Assembly (NCBI GenBank): GCA_039707655.1
Contig: CM077672.1
Span: forward strand, 455,988,390-456,052,389
Direction of reading: 5' to 3'
Source: Elymus sibiricus
Lineage: Eukaryota; Streptophyta; Magnoliopsida; Poales; Poaceae
Length of the DNA stretch: 64,000 nucleotides
In this document: positions 1 through 9,163 of the stretch, in pieces
Numbering within the stretch: position 1 is the stretch's first letter
Layout of the letters: each line of letters begins with the position of its first letter
The notes under the pieces: model-generated
The model's database searches: none
What the model was told of the DNA's origin: nothing
Seen by the model: the letters and a program-made list of their open reading frames with translations, nothing else
Position numbers and translations under genes: made by a program

Positions 1-559
1 CCTCTCTTCTCTTTTGCCATCTCTCGCTCTTCTCCCACTGCGCCCCTCATGCTGCCCCCACTGCCATGCGCGCCACCGCCGGCTCCCCTTGCAGTCGCGC
101 CGTACGTGCTGCACCACGGCACCAACAGCCTCTGCGTGCCACACTCGCGGCCGAGCTCCGCCTCCGGCGCCGCCCGGTCTCCCTTCTCCCTTCGCCAGCC
201 GCACCACCACTCCTACGCCCCCCTGCTGCCTCCGTCCGACCAGAACCGCCACCTGCACCTGCTTCGCGCTGCTGCTCGTCCGATGTGGCCCTGCAGCCGC
301 TCCCGCTTTGTGTTGCACATGCGCTGCTGTCCGCCAATGCGCCGCTGCTCCACGCGCCGTCGCCTCCCCGTCCGACCCCACAACCACCACCGGGGGAGTA
401 GTGGAGTCAGCGATGCCACCCTCGAAGACCTCTCGATGGCGAAGACGAAATCAGGTGAGGAGGGGGAGGAGGATCATGCCATTGGGAGGTCTTGCGATGG
501 CAAGCCGGAGGGCCGGCGCACGGTTGAGGGTGAGGGGATTCGATCGGGATCTGTTTCAT
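1..559. other. GC-rich unclassified DNA
   Basis: Strongly C-rich, proline/arginine-biased reading frames are open in several registers on both strands, which is what base composition alone produces. A GGTGAGG that could be a splice donor lies near 454-460, so this could be the 5' part of a gene or a TE leader. I recognise no domain. It directly abuts the LINE fragment to its right. Confidence 0.3.
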
Positions 560-1325
560 CTATTTTGTGCGTGACTGCAGGGGTTGTGGCCGCGGGGTGG
601 GATATGGCAGAGTTTTCGTCCGCCCTCTGAAATTGCTAAACACATTTTTGGTGAGGATTATTGGTATGTTGACGGTTAGATTAAAATGAGTGGGTTCGAT
701 CGTGTGGCTCTTCTTGCTTCGGATTGTTGTGTGTACGTTATGTAGGGTGCGCTTAGTGATGAATATGTTTGCTTGTTTAATAGTAGTATAGATGCCCCGA
801 CGGAAGTGACGTTCATTAGTGAATAAGCGATCTTTGTGGGCCAGCCAAACGAAGATTCGGCACTTGTTCGGAGCGTAATTCCTCCAGATTGCGGGGGCCA
901 GCTGGTCCCTAGGCCGTTGTTTCCAAACTGCTTTGTATGCAAGCTTATCGGCGAAAGGCTTTCCTCCGTCCCTCATAGTTCTTCTGTCGGCAACCTGTAA
1001 ATTCAAGTTTACTGTAGCCAAGGTAGCACGCAAAGAATTCAGCTCGCAATTTGCCGCGTGAGACAGCCGAGGTGTAAGGTCCAAGGTTAGATCGTTTGTA
1101 GCCATAACCCGAGCCACCGAGGTGTGAGGTCTGTTGGAGTGGGAAAAGAGGGCAGGAAATTGCCGAGCAAGAGTTGTGGTGGAGTGGGGGATCCAAAGAT
1201 CGTACCAGAAACACGTCGTTGCTCCATTTCCAAAGTGAACCATTGTGATGGAGCGGTAGAAATCGAGGCTTTTAGGATATCCCGCCAAATAGGAGTGTGC
1301 AATGGATGTGTCATCCCAAGGTCAT
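560..1325 (-). mobile_element. LINE ORF2 fragment: RT C-terminus and zinc-binding region, broken
   Basis: Read on the minus strand, this encodes the tail of a plant non-LTR retrotransposon polyprotein. A conserved block before the zinc-binding region (TTCFWYDLWIPHSTTT) is followed by WRNYAPNKCRIFVWLAHKDR, characteristic of the zf-RVT domain of grass LINEs. The frame shifts near 1270: PIWRDILK is in one frame and LDFYRSITMVHFGNG continues in another. The Cys/His part after the RRG motif is lost. No endonuclease, catalytic RT core or poly-A tail is present. It is a dead fragment, and its borders are approximate. Confidence 0.8.
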
Positions 1326-1589
1326 TACTTCTAGAATGACATTTGGAAGTACTAAAGCTAATAATGTTGAAGATTATGCAGTTCCAACGCAAGAAGAACG
1401 TATGGTATTTTCCGAATCAATGTCCATGAATCCAACGTTGATGGCGACGATACATGCCGAAGTGTTGCATCCTATATCGACGAACATTGCGATGGGCGAG
1501 TGGAGCCATGTGCCTATGACGCCAAGCAAAGACAGTGGCACGAGCAACATGTTGACTGATGATCCTGACATGGAGTCGGTCATTGGACC
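1326..1589 (+). other. Open but unrecognised stretch
   Basis: A plus-strand frame stays open from 1297 to 1665 but begins inside the LINE fragment and runs into a T-rich tract. Its predicted protein (…NPTLMATIHAEV…) is not GC-biased like its neighbours and matches no family I recognise. It may be an exon remnant or a chance ORF. Confidence 0.15.
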
Positions 1590-1812
1590 CAAATGCTTGC
1601 CGGGTTCCTCGTGGGCGCCGCTGCCAGCCTGGCGGTGCTGCTCGTTTTTTTTTTCTTTTTTTTGAGCGGTTGGCGGTGCTTCTCGTGGAGTCGTGGTGAT
1701 CGCCCGCATGGACTGGGCCACCGAGGCCGACAAGGAGCGGATGCGGGCCGGCGCCGACGACGAGCCGAACGCCCACCACAAGGAGGCGCCCCAAAATGCT
1801 GCTGACGTCTGA
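1590..1812 (+). pseudogene. Possible remnant of a small membrane-protein gene
   Basis: A hydrophobic segment (MLAGFLVGAAASLAVLLV, from 1593) runs into a T-rich tract at about 1649-1665. After it, a second open piece (VVVIARMDWATEADKERM) ends at a TGA at 1810-1812 with a hydrophilic acidic tail. The motif GGCGGTGCT(G/T)CTCGT occurs on both sides of the T tract, as if a short duplication had split one coding sequence. Taken together they would give one membrane helix plus a short soluble tail. I do not recognise the family, and there is no clear start or splice evidence. Confidence 0.2.
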
Positions 1813-2073
1813 CCATAACTCCAGCCATTAAGTAGTCTGAATTAATCAGAGTGCATTGTACATACTACATGAACATGAAACTTTGGTGTTTTTGTTTTGA
1901 AATCGGTAGAATTAATTGCCATAAGGAAGAGGAGGTGATGAATGCAGCATTGGGATGCTTTGCTTTCTCCGACATTGTTTCACCCACTCACTCGTTCCCC
2001 AGTGCTCTAAACTAATTGAGTCGACTATACATATGTAAAGATGAAACTTTGGAAATTTTGTTTTGGAAACAGT
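1813..2073. other. AT-rich spacer with an internal short duplication
   Basis: No gene seen. The phrase ATGAAACTTTGG…TTTTGTTTTG occurs twice, near 1874 and at 2041, so part of this spacer is an imperfect duplication about 170 bp apart. Confidence 0.5.
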
Positions 2074-2089
2074 AAACTTAAATTGTCGC
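2074..2089. repeat. Left target-site duplication of the 1.7-kb retroposon
   Basis: AAACTTAAATTGTCGC occurs here and again at 3776-3791. The 16-bp match is perfect (its first A bases are shared with the poly-A tail on the right). Sequence diverges immediately on both sides, as expected for target-primed reverse transcription. Confidence 0.9.
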
Positions 2090-3775
2090 GGGAGCAGCCC
2101 CCCCCGGCGTCATCCTCCTGTGGCGACTCGGGGGTGATTAGGTTTTCCCCCTCCAAGCCGCCACCCTTAGAGCGCCGCCGACGGCTGGCCCACGGCGGCG
2201 GCGAGGCCTCTCCACCTCCTTCCCTCCCCTGCCTGCTCCTCTCCTGCTGCTCCCTCCCCGGCAGGAGGTCGTCTTCCGGCCAAGTTCTGCACGCCTCTTC
2301 TCTGAGTGGTGGGGTCTGGCCAGCCTTGTGGGCGCCGTCCCCGGCGGCGTGGCTGGTCGCTGGCCGTCGCGGAGCAGCGGGTTGGGCGGTCCCCGCGCTT
2401 GCTCCGTCCGACGCCGCCGCGCCGGTGGATCTGACCCGGGGGGGGGGGGGGGGGGGGGGGGGGTCAGTCCTCGGCTGCGTGCGATAGACCAGCCCGCGGC
2501 TTTGGGTGGCGCCCCTCGCGGCCTGATCCACTGATCCTTGGCCGTGGCGGCCCCCCTCTCCTCAATCTGGTACATGAACCTTGGGGTCATGTGGATCTAA
2601 ACTTTACGTATTTCGTCTCTATACTGGTGATGGTTGGCAATGGTGGGACTGTAGGCTGTGGGGGAGCGTTGGTGCGGCAGCGAGGGTGGCTGGTTGCGCA
2701 TCGGCGACTCGTCTCTCTGAGATAGGCGGGCAAGGGTGCCGGAGCGGCGGCTCCGGGTGGCGGGCTTGGCGGTGCTTTAGCGGCGGGTGCCGTCGGGCTG
2801 GTGCTGGTGTGCTATCTTGGCCGTGCGGGCGGCGAGGTAGCCCGCGTGGGAGGCGTGTAGGGCCGACTATGGACAAGGTCTCATCTTTCTCGGTTCTTCA
2901 CGTTGTCCTCCTCACTACTCGTCCGCTCATCTCTTCGCCGACCCCATTGTGGTGCGCTTGAGGTGTGGTTTGTGGTCACTGGGTGGATGGTGGCTGATAC
3001 CTGGCGAAAGCTCAGCCCGACCGCGCCGGTGACGGTGACGGTGACGCCCTATGGCGCCGTTCCACTCCTTGGAGACATCACTATAGGTTGCCCCTCCCCC
3101 GTGCTCAGGGTGAAAACCCTTGGTCCTTTGCCGGACCGGACGGCGGCGACGCTTTTGCGCCGTTCCTTTCATGGAGGCTCCGTCTTTTGAGTAAGACCCT
3201 TCCTGTTGGTGGTCGTGGTGTGGGGATGGACGAGAGCTTCCTCTCTTCGTGTTGACAGTCCCGCGGCCTCGACGGTGGCGGTCTTTAGGTATGCATGTTC
3301 CGACTGTGGGGTGGTGCTCGGAGCCCTCATTGCTGGACCTCGGTGGCAATTTTCATTCAGCCTCGAGGGAGGTGAGCGCAGCCATCACCCGTTGTTGCGG
3401 TGCCCTTTTGCTCGAGAGAGTGGGAACAAGGGGCTCCTCCAGGCGATGGAACTGGATGGCGTTGTCTTTGCTAGCGTTTAGATGTTGGCGGTGGCATGGC
3501 CTCCCATGTCGGCATGTCCCCCTTCCCATGGTGGCTCCGTTCTTGGCTCCGTTTGCTTGATCACGATGCTGAGCTCAGAAGACCCAAGCGGTTCTCCTCT
3601 TCCATTCCATGTTGGCTTGCTGTTTTCTGGGGTGTGTGGCTGGTCCTCGGCACCTTGTATCAGGCCGTGTGTTTTCTTTCTTTCTTGTTGTGTGTGTTGC
3701 GTTGTTGTGTTGTTCTTGGTTGTTGTAAGGGCTTCATTAATTTAAAGCCGGGCGGTAGCCTTTTCTCTAAAAAAA
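2090..3775 (+). mobile_element. Coding-poor LINE-tailed retroposon (about 1.69 kb)
   Basis: The element lies between the two copies of a perfect 16-bp target-site duplication and ends in an A tract (3770-3778). The 3' end TTAATTTAAAGCCGGGC followed by a short CT-rich stretch and poly-A is typical of grass LINE tails. The body is GC-rich. Its longest frames are composition-driven proline/glycine/arginine repeats with no endonuclease, RT or RNase H motifs. The start (GGCGACTCGGGGG near 2122) resembles LINE 5' leaders. I infer a non-autonomous derivative that kept LINE leader and tail but no ORF2, mobilised in trans. A G homopolymer at about 2438-2463 may be misassembled in length. Confidence 0.8.
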
Positions 3776-3791
3776 AAACTTAAATTGTCGC
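3776..3791. repeat. Right target-site duplication of the 1.7-kb retroposon
   Basis: Perfect copy of 2074-2089 immediately after the poly-A tail. Confidence 0.9.
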
Positions 3792-4331
3792 CGAACATTT
3801 TCCTCTCTGAGTGTAGCGCCTACCATGCCCAAAGCAGATTTTTGGAGCACGGGTGCATTGGAGCACTTTATGTTGAATGATTTGAAAATCACATTTTTAA
3901 GTTTCAAAATTTTATGAAAAAAATCTACATGTTCATAATGTATATTACACGTATTAAGAAACATGATTTTGCTCACATGTTTAGTTATTTCATCACACAA
4001 GTTTGCACGTGTGTAGTGTACATCCTTCTTTTCGGAAAATTTTGAAACTTCAGAAGTCAAAATACCATTGTGATACTGTTCAAAGCATGGTGTCGTTGGA
4101 GCACGTTCAGCAAAGTGATGTTTTGCTACCATGCTACCATGATTTCACTAGGTACATGAACAGACGTTGGCACAGCAAAGACAAGACAAGAAAGCAAAAA
4201 AGAAAATTGAGCAAGAGAAGCCCTGGTAAGACCACAAGAGAGTACTACAGCTATTTGTTCTTGCGCTAGAACCACAAGAACAAAGCAGGTCCTCGGGATA
4301 ATCACCCACAAAGGGCTAATATTAGGTACTA
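3792..4331. other. TE-like AT-rich spacer
   Basis: No protein-coding segment is supported. The phrase TTGGAGCAC recurs (about 3859 and 4096) and CTACCATG is repeated at 4128-4141. Composition resembles TE flanks, but no family is assigned. Confidence 0.4.
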
Positions 4332-4559
4332 CTAGCAAATGCTGCGCATTACAGCATCTGTGGCGTAGTAACATTTTTTTAACATCAAAACAAAAAAGTA
4401 TCACAGCGTTGTAGCTCGCGGGCCTTCAGAATGGCCCGGCCTAATATGGGCTTGTTCACTAGCCCAGACAGACAGATGTTCTTCTGCTTCCGAATCTATA
4501 CGTGGTAACCGAAGCAGATCTCTTTGTTGACCCATATCCATACCACATAGCAGAAGAGT
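4332..4559 (-). mobile_element. Possible Helitron 3' end (5' part not found)
   Basis: On the minus strand the sequence ends ATGCTG-TAATGCG-CAGCAT-TTGCTAG followed by T. This is a 6-bp GC-containing hairpin a few bases before CTAG, with the next host base T, which is the Helitron 3' signature. Only this end is visible. The 5' TC end was not found, and a CACTA end begins at 4560, so the length is unknown. Confidence 0.35.
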
Positions 4560-4984
4560 CACTACTGGAAAATTAATCTTTGCTGAGTGTTTGGGCTTTT
4601 GCCGAGTGCACTATATCGGGGCACTCGGCAAAAGCGTCTTTGCCGAGTTCCTACAAAAAAAAATCACGGCAAAAAAGCGATAGTTGGCAAACAGGTACTT
4701 TGCCAAGTGTCGTGGAGCTCGGCAAAAAAGCGAAACTCGGCAAATAGGGCTTTGCCGAGTGCAACACTCGGCAAAAAGGGGGTCTTTGCCGAGTGCCACA
4801 CTCGGCAAAAGGGGGTCTTCGATATGCTGCATTGTTTTAGCTGTCGAGGTTGCATACGACCTCGGATGAAAATGGTCCAAAAATCAAAATTCTTCATTTT
4901 GACGAGAAGGTAATTTTTATGTTGAGAACTTTTTCATTTTAGGCCATATTAATTACACTTTTTGCCATGTCAACATATGGTCTC

Positions 4985-5167
4985 AAACGACTAAGGCGAT
5001 GGCCATATTCGTTGCATAGTTTATGATAATGTGGCAAAATTGGGATCAAGGGTGCATCTCGGCATTACAAACAATGTTGCCAAACAGAGTTTCCAGCCTT
5101 TTTGTACCAAAAAAATCATTTTTTATTTTCTAAGTGTCAAAAATGGGTATTTTTTGTGAAGCAAGTA
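4985..5167 (+). repeat. Internal direct repeat, copy 1
   Basis: Shares long stretches with 5645-5826 (GGCCATATTC, ACAAACAATGTTGCCAAA, AAATGGGTATTTTTTGTGAA). The copies differ at many positions, so the duplication is old. It lies inside the CACTA fragment. Confidence 0.8.
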
Positions 5168-5644
5168 TAAAAACCAGGGTGCAAAATGGCACCACTCCAA
5201 TTTTCACAGAAAGTAGACAATATTTGATGGACAATTAGCAAGTTTTATGGATTTTCTAGTTTTCTAGCTACTTTCGCACATTTAAATGACTTTATTTTGA
5301 TTTCTCAAAAGTAATTCAAATTTGAACTACAAGTGTGTGATAACTATGTCCTAAAAATTAGCAAAAAAAAATTTTAGGTACAAAATTGTCACTATAAGGA
5401 AGAACCACTTAGAGTTTTGAAAGATCCAACCCCTCGCTATGAATAGACATGCCGGCCATTTTGACCCCAGTTTGGAAAAAAAAGAAAAAGAATAAAAGTT
5501 TTTAAAATGCAATCATTTCCCGTTGAGTCCTCTTATGTGTATTATTTGCGAGGAAAAATACCAAACTTTCAATATGACAATTTTGAAAAAAAAAATTCCT
5601 TCACAAAACGGGCTATCAAGTATGAACATTCATGAGTTTCAAGC

Positions 5645-5826
5645 CAAATGACTAAGTCAATGGCCATATTCATTGCATAGTTTATGTTAATGTGCCAAAA
5701 TTGGGCACATAAATGCATCTTGAAATTACAAACAATGTTGCCAAATAGAGTTTCCAACTTTTTGCTAAAAAAACTCATTTTCCATTTTTTAAGTGTAAAA
5801 AATGGGTATTTTTTGTGAAGCAAGTA
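5645..5826 (+). repeat. Internal direct repeat, copy 2
   Basis: Second copy of 4985-5167. The CACTA-like sequence stops at its end. Confidence 0.8.
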
Positions 5827-6268
5827 CTCTCAAAGTCTGTATACTCTCAAATATGCTTTGGTGGGCCAGGCTCCCAGAAACGTGAAAAGTATGCAGTCTC
5901 GGCGGTACAAACAGCCCAAAAGTCGTGCTGATGTTGCTGCTCATCTGCTGCGCCAGGGGGTTCCGGACCAGCCTCGGCGGTACAAACCGTTTCTCGCTTT
6001 GCTGCTACAGGAAAAACAGGGGGTGGGGGAAATAGTGGAGCAGGGCCGCACAGCAGCGCCGCCCATCTGCCCCCGCCGGCCCCGTCTCCCGCCCGCGACC
6101 CTCTGCACCCGACGGCGCTCGACCCCCCACCGGCGCTGCAGCGCACGGCCAGGAGCAGGCCACGCCCACAGTGAGCCATCCTCTTTGCTATTTCTCTGTT
6201 CTTCCTTCTTTTTGTTTGCTAAATTGGATAGCTGGATTGATTTATATTGCATAGGTAGATGTATGGAT
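5827..6268 (+). other. Flank of the MULE insertion, GC-rich exon-like
   Basis: Contains GTCTCGGCGGTACAAAC twice (about 5897 and 5971), then a GC-rich block that ends in a possible splice donor (ACAGTGAGCC, 6169-6178) followed by T-rich intron-like sequence. The pre-insertion sequence continues at 21437. The pattern fits a 5' exon plus intron, but I do not recognise the product. Confidence 0.3.
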
Positions 6269-6277
6269 GACTGAATT
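6269..6277. repeat. Left 9-bp target-site duplication of the MULE (GACTGAATT)
   Basis: GACTGAATT immediately precedes the left terminus and recurs perfectly at 21428-21436 after the right terminus. Nine bases is the diagnostic length for the Mutator superfamily. Confidence 0.95.
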
Positions 6278-6800
6278 GGGCGAATTTCGTGTTTTGACCT
6301 TTTCTGGTACAATTTCAGGATCTGACCCCGTGTCAAAAAAATTCGGGATTTGACCCTTTTACCTACCGCCATGGGTCCTGGCGGTAGCCCCCCACACCCT
6401 ACCGGCTGGTCCCCTGGCGGTAGGTGACGAGACGGCGCCTAACGGCCGTCAGCTGCAGCTGACGTGGAAAAGAACCCTACCGCCACAGGTCCTAACGGTA
6501 GGGTCCTGGGGTGGATAAGGTTGGGAGGGGGGATCTTTGCTCCCCCACACCCACTCATTCAGCACAAGTCACCCCTCACACCTCTCCACCGAGCTCAAGT
6601 CACCCTCCTCTCTCTTTCTACCACAAGAGCCTCTCAAATCTCTCTCATTTGGTTGACATTTCTCCGGTGGATTCGTAGCACTTTCATCACCCAAGGTACC
6701 TCTACCTCTCTCATTTCCCCTCATTTTGATTGGTTGAGATCATTATTTTGTGTGTATTTCCTCATTTTATTGCAAACCCTAGTTCATCATTTTGGTGTGG
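6278..6800 (+). repeat. MULE left terminal inverted repeat
   Basis: Matches the reverse complement of about 20905-21427. Shared parts include the terminus, the CTACCGCCA/TGGCGGTAG palindromic motifs, GCAGCTGACGTGGAAAAG, GGGGTGGATAAGGTTGGGAG, the splice donor CATCACCCAAGGTAC and the intron sequence TCATTTTGATTGGTTGA. The repeat therefore includes promoter, 5' UTR, first exon and the start of intron 1 of each flanking gene. The inner border is approximate. Confidence 0.88.
6540..6695 (+). promoter_or_regulatory. Probable 5' UTR exon and promoter region of the left MULE gene
   Basis: CT-rich leader ending at a splice donor (CCCAAG|GTACC, exon end 6695). The matching acceptor is TTCATGTAG at 7043-7051, just before the ATG at 7053. 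The same exon end and donor occur inverted at 20980, so both MULE genes would start from equivalent promoters. The transcription start was not located, and no convincing TATA box is seen. Confidence 0.5.
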
Positions 6801-7052
6801 TCAAATCAATTAATATGATGCATTTAGGGTTATGTTTGTGATTTCCTTATGTATTATGTGCCTAGAATTGTTTGTAGAATTGTTTGTGTACCTAGATCTA
6901 GTGCTATGATTAGTGGTCATCTTTGGGGTTAGGGTTAGACTTAAGAAAATAATTAAGGCTAAGATCACCTTAATAGTAACCAAGTGTTGTGCTCCATTTG
7001 ATTTATTTTGTGTTTTGTTGATTGTCATCTTAAACCTGTATATTCATGTAGG

Positions 7053-7574
7053 ATGGACATTGCAGCTATGAGTCTGGCGGTAGCGTGTGAGAAGGTTGTA
7101 GCGGAGCGACACCGTGGTATGATGAGGGAGCTTCAAGCATGGTTAAAGAGTTGTGATGAGGCAAATGCGGCCATGAAGGATTTCAGCAAGTATCACTTTA
7201 TCGAGGAACCTTGTGATGGTGAGGAGAAAAAAGTTTTCCGGAGTCTTGTGAAAGAAAAAGAGAAGATACTTGATGAGCTGCAGGAGCTGGAATATGCTTG
7301 CAAACACGCTTTGGCAATGGAGATTGGGTTCTCTGTCAGCAAAGAAGAATTCCGGGAGCTGGACTTGACAAAACCCGGACAGCTCATTGGATGGGCAATC
7401 AAACAAGGCGTGTCAGAGAATCCGGACCGCCATGCTCGATGGGGCTGGTTCCGCGAAACGAATGGTGTGTTGGGTCATTGGGCAGGATCCGCCGACTTTC
7501 GACTGAAGCCTAATCGTGAGCATGACGAACAAATTGAACGTCTTATACGTTTTAGAGCTATTTTTCTGGTGTAG
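7053..7574 (+). CDS. MULE-encoded unrecognised 173-174 aa protein (mudrB position)
   Basis: An uninterrupted frame starts at the ATG at 7053, one base after a good splice acceptor (GTAG|G). The upstream in-frame methionine at 7008 lies inside the predicted intron, so 7053 is preferred. The protein is charged and mainly helical: residues about 20-85 are rich in E/K/L heptad-like runs (for example VKEKEKILDELQELEYACKH), then a Trp-rich patch (HARWGWFRETNGVLGHWAG), then a basic C-terminus. There is no signal peptide or membrane segment. It is transcribed from the left TIR toward the transposase gene, as mudrB is in MuDR, but I see no sequence similarity to MURB. Role unknown: a transposition helper or a captured host gene. 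The ORF is intact although the transposase is broken. Confidence 0.6.
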   Translation: MDIAAMSLAVACEKVVAERHRGMMRELQAWLKSCDEANAAMKDFSKYHFIEEPCDGEEKKVFRSLVKEKEKILDELQELEYACKHALAMEIGFSVSKEEFRELDLTKPGQLIGWAIKQGVSENPDRHARWGWFRETNGVLGHWAGSADFRLKPNREHDEQIERLIRFRAIFLV

Positions 7575-7790
7575 AAAATGTATGCTCGAGCTTGAGCTTG
7601 TAGTTTGAACTCATGTCATTCGAATCGGTAGATGTTTTAAGTCACTTGAACAAGTGTCATTTGTGGATGTAATGAACTATGCTGAGTTATGTATGTCCTT
7701 GCTACTTGATCATTTCTGGATGTCATTTGTGTATGTTAGTTGATAGAAGTTTGTAAAAAAGGGGGTGGAAACTCTATTTTGAGGGGTTGC
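7575..7790 (+). other. 3' flank of the left MULE gene
   Basis: AT-rich sequence with no further ORF; probably 3' UTR and terminator. No clear poly-A signal was chosen. Confidence 0.4.
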
Positions 7791-8140
7791 CACCCTACCG
7801 CCAACTGGTCTGGCGGTAGGTTAGCCAACCCTACCGCCAGAAAACGCCCAATCTTGGTTACAGCAAGGTATTTGATGGGGTTGGCACCCTACCGCCAAGG
7901 GGTCTGGCAGTTGGGTAGCCCACCCTACAGGAAAAAAACGCCCAATGTTCGTTACAACAAAGATTTGAGGGGGTTGGCATCCTACCGCCAAGTGATCTGG
8001 CGGTAGGGTAGCCAACCCTACCGAAAAAAACGCCCCACGTTCGTTACAGCAAGCAAATTCGGGGGGGGGGGGGGCACCCTACCGCCAGGCCGTTTGGCGG
8101 TAGGGTTTTGCACCCTACCGCCAGGGACCCTGGTGGTAGG
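7791..8140. repeat. Tandem array, 4 units of about 94 bp, with the TIR palindromic motif
   Basis: Units begin CACCCTACCGCCA (or CATCCTACCGCCA) at 7791, 7885, 7978 and 8075. Each holds CTACCGCCA and its inverse TGGCGGTAG around a short spacer, and the first three also a conserved AAAACGCCCAA…GTTACA segment. The same inverted motif occurs several times in each MULE terminus. The array lies between the convergent 3' ends of the two MULE genes. A G tract at 8060-8074 is variable-length sequence. Confidence 0.85.
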
Positions 8141-8399
8141 TTTAAAAACAGAGCACACCTTTGTGTTCATTTAGCACATCGCACAACAGTTTATCACAGA
8201 AATTCATCACAATAACAAAGAAATTCCAGACAAACTTTGGTCTACGAGATAGTTCTCACGACAAATTCATTACAAATGACAAATTTAGGTCTACGAGGTA
8301 GTTCACGACACATGAATTCTTGCCTTAGTACTAGATAGTTCATGATAAATGTGGCATGGCTTCATCCGGTTACATGACGAGTCCACCGAAGCGAAGGCC
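8141..8399. other. MULE spacer
   Basis: AT-rich sequence between the array and the stop of the GRF gene; probably 3' UTR of the minus-strand transcript. GTCTACGAG(A/G)TAGTT is repeated at 8240 and 8291. No gene seen. Confidence 0.5.
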
Positions 8400-9029
8400 C
8401 TACTGAGTCATACGAGGCCATTTCCCCTTCTTGTCACGTGCCTCATCCTCCTCTTGCGCCTCGCGAGACTTTGCAAGCTTTCTTGCCCTCTCCTCCTCAC
8501 GAGCAAGCTTCGCTTGGCGTGCCCTCTCCTCCTCTCGTTTCTTCCGCTCCAAACTTTCCTTCTGACGACGCTCCTCCTCCAAACATCTTCGAAACGATTC
8601 TTCGAACCGCCGTTGGCGCCTAAGACAATCTTGATATTGGTCCTTTTGGACATCTTCTGGCACTTCATGATCTATCCATGTGAAGTACTTGCATAGAGGA
8701 GGCGGTGACTGCATACACAAAATTCGTTAGTGTTCACACAAATTTGAGAGCAACATGTTACTTCTAAGACATACCGGCGGTAGGTCATAGGGGTTAGTTG
8801 GAAGCGCACGATCATGGGCATAGTTGGGGCATACAAAATATCTCCTTCCCTCCGTCCATGACTTCTTTCGGTCGGTGGACACCTTCACCTTGCAAACATC
8901 TCCACACCAACATGGTGGGATTTTCACATCTTTCTCCTTCACCTTGTCCAAAGATGCGTTCTCCCACTTGTTCGGCATGTCTTCTTGGTTAGCACACGGT
9001 GGCCTCGTCATGGAACCGGATGAAGCCAT
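8400..9029 (-). CDS. MULE-encoded GRF-type zinc-finger protein with coiled-coil tail
   Basis: Two exons: 9029-8775 and 8708-8400, with a 66-bp intron 8709-8774 (GTATGT…ATGCAG). The spliced frame reads through (…NPYDLPP|SPPPLCKYFTWIDHE…). Exon 1 has PPCWCGDVCKVKVSTDRKKS and GRRYFVCPNY, and exon 2 starts with CKYFTWIDHE. This is the GRF zinc finger (CxCG, GRxYxxC, CxxFxWxD), a single-stranded nucleic-acid-binding fold in topoisomerase III, APE2 and many plant transposon proteins. The C-terminal 75 or so residues are an E/R/K/A-rich coiled coil. The ATG at 9029 follows a splice-acceptor-like GTAG, so this may be a 3' part of the transposase gene rather than a separate gene. Confidence 0.7.
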
Positions 9030-9163
9030 GCCTACAACAATTAAAGATGTTAAGTCAAACATATGAACACATTGACATGTAAAGAAGCAAACAATTAAAG
9101 ATGTTAAGCAAATATATCAACAAATTGACATGTATGGAGACAAGTAGTACCATTCACATTATT

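Larger units (their letters stand above)
4560..5826 (+). mobile_element. CACTA (En/Spm) transposon end, truncated
   Basis: It starts with the terminal sequence CACTACTGGAAAA at 4560. About 250 bp of subterminal repeats in both orientations follow, with the core TTTGCCGAGTG / CACTCGGCAAA (for example about 4605-4640 and 4750-4815); these bind transposase in this superfamily. There is no matching inverted terminus to the right and no transposase ORF. The internal part contains a roughly 180-bp direct duplication. It appears cut at about 5826, near a short repeat of ACTCTCAAA. Confidence 0.8.

Noticed and set aside
14..630. Overlapping long frames on both strands at the window start
   Set aside because: Open in several registers at once, Pro/Arg/Ala-biased, no domain or start context: an effect of GC-rich sequence.
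2025..2590. Long proline/glycine-rich frames
   Set aside because: They run through a G homopolymer and lie inside the retroposon, mostly in the element's non-coding leader.
8349..8696. Leucine-rich plus-strand frame
   Set aside because: Antisense shadow of the E/R-rich coiled coil of the GRF gene.
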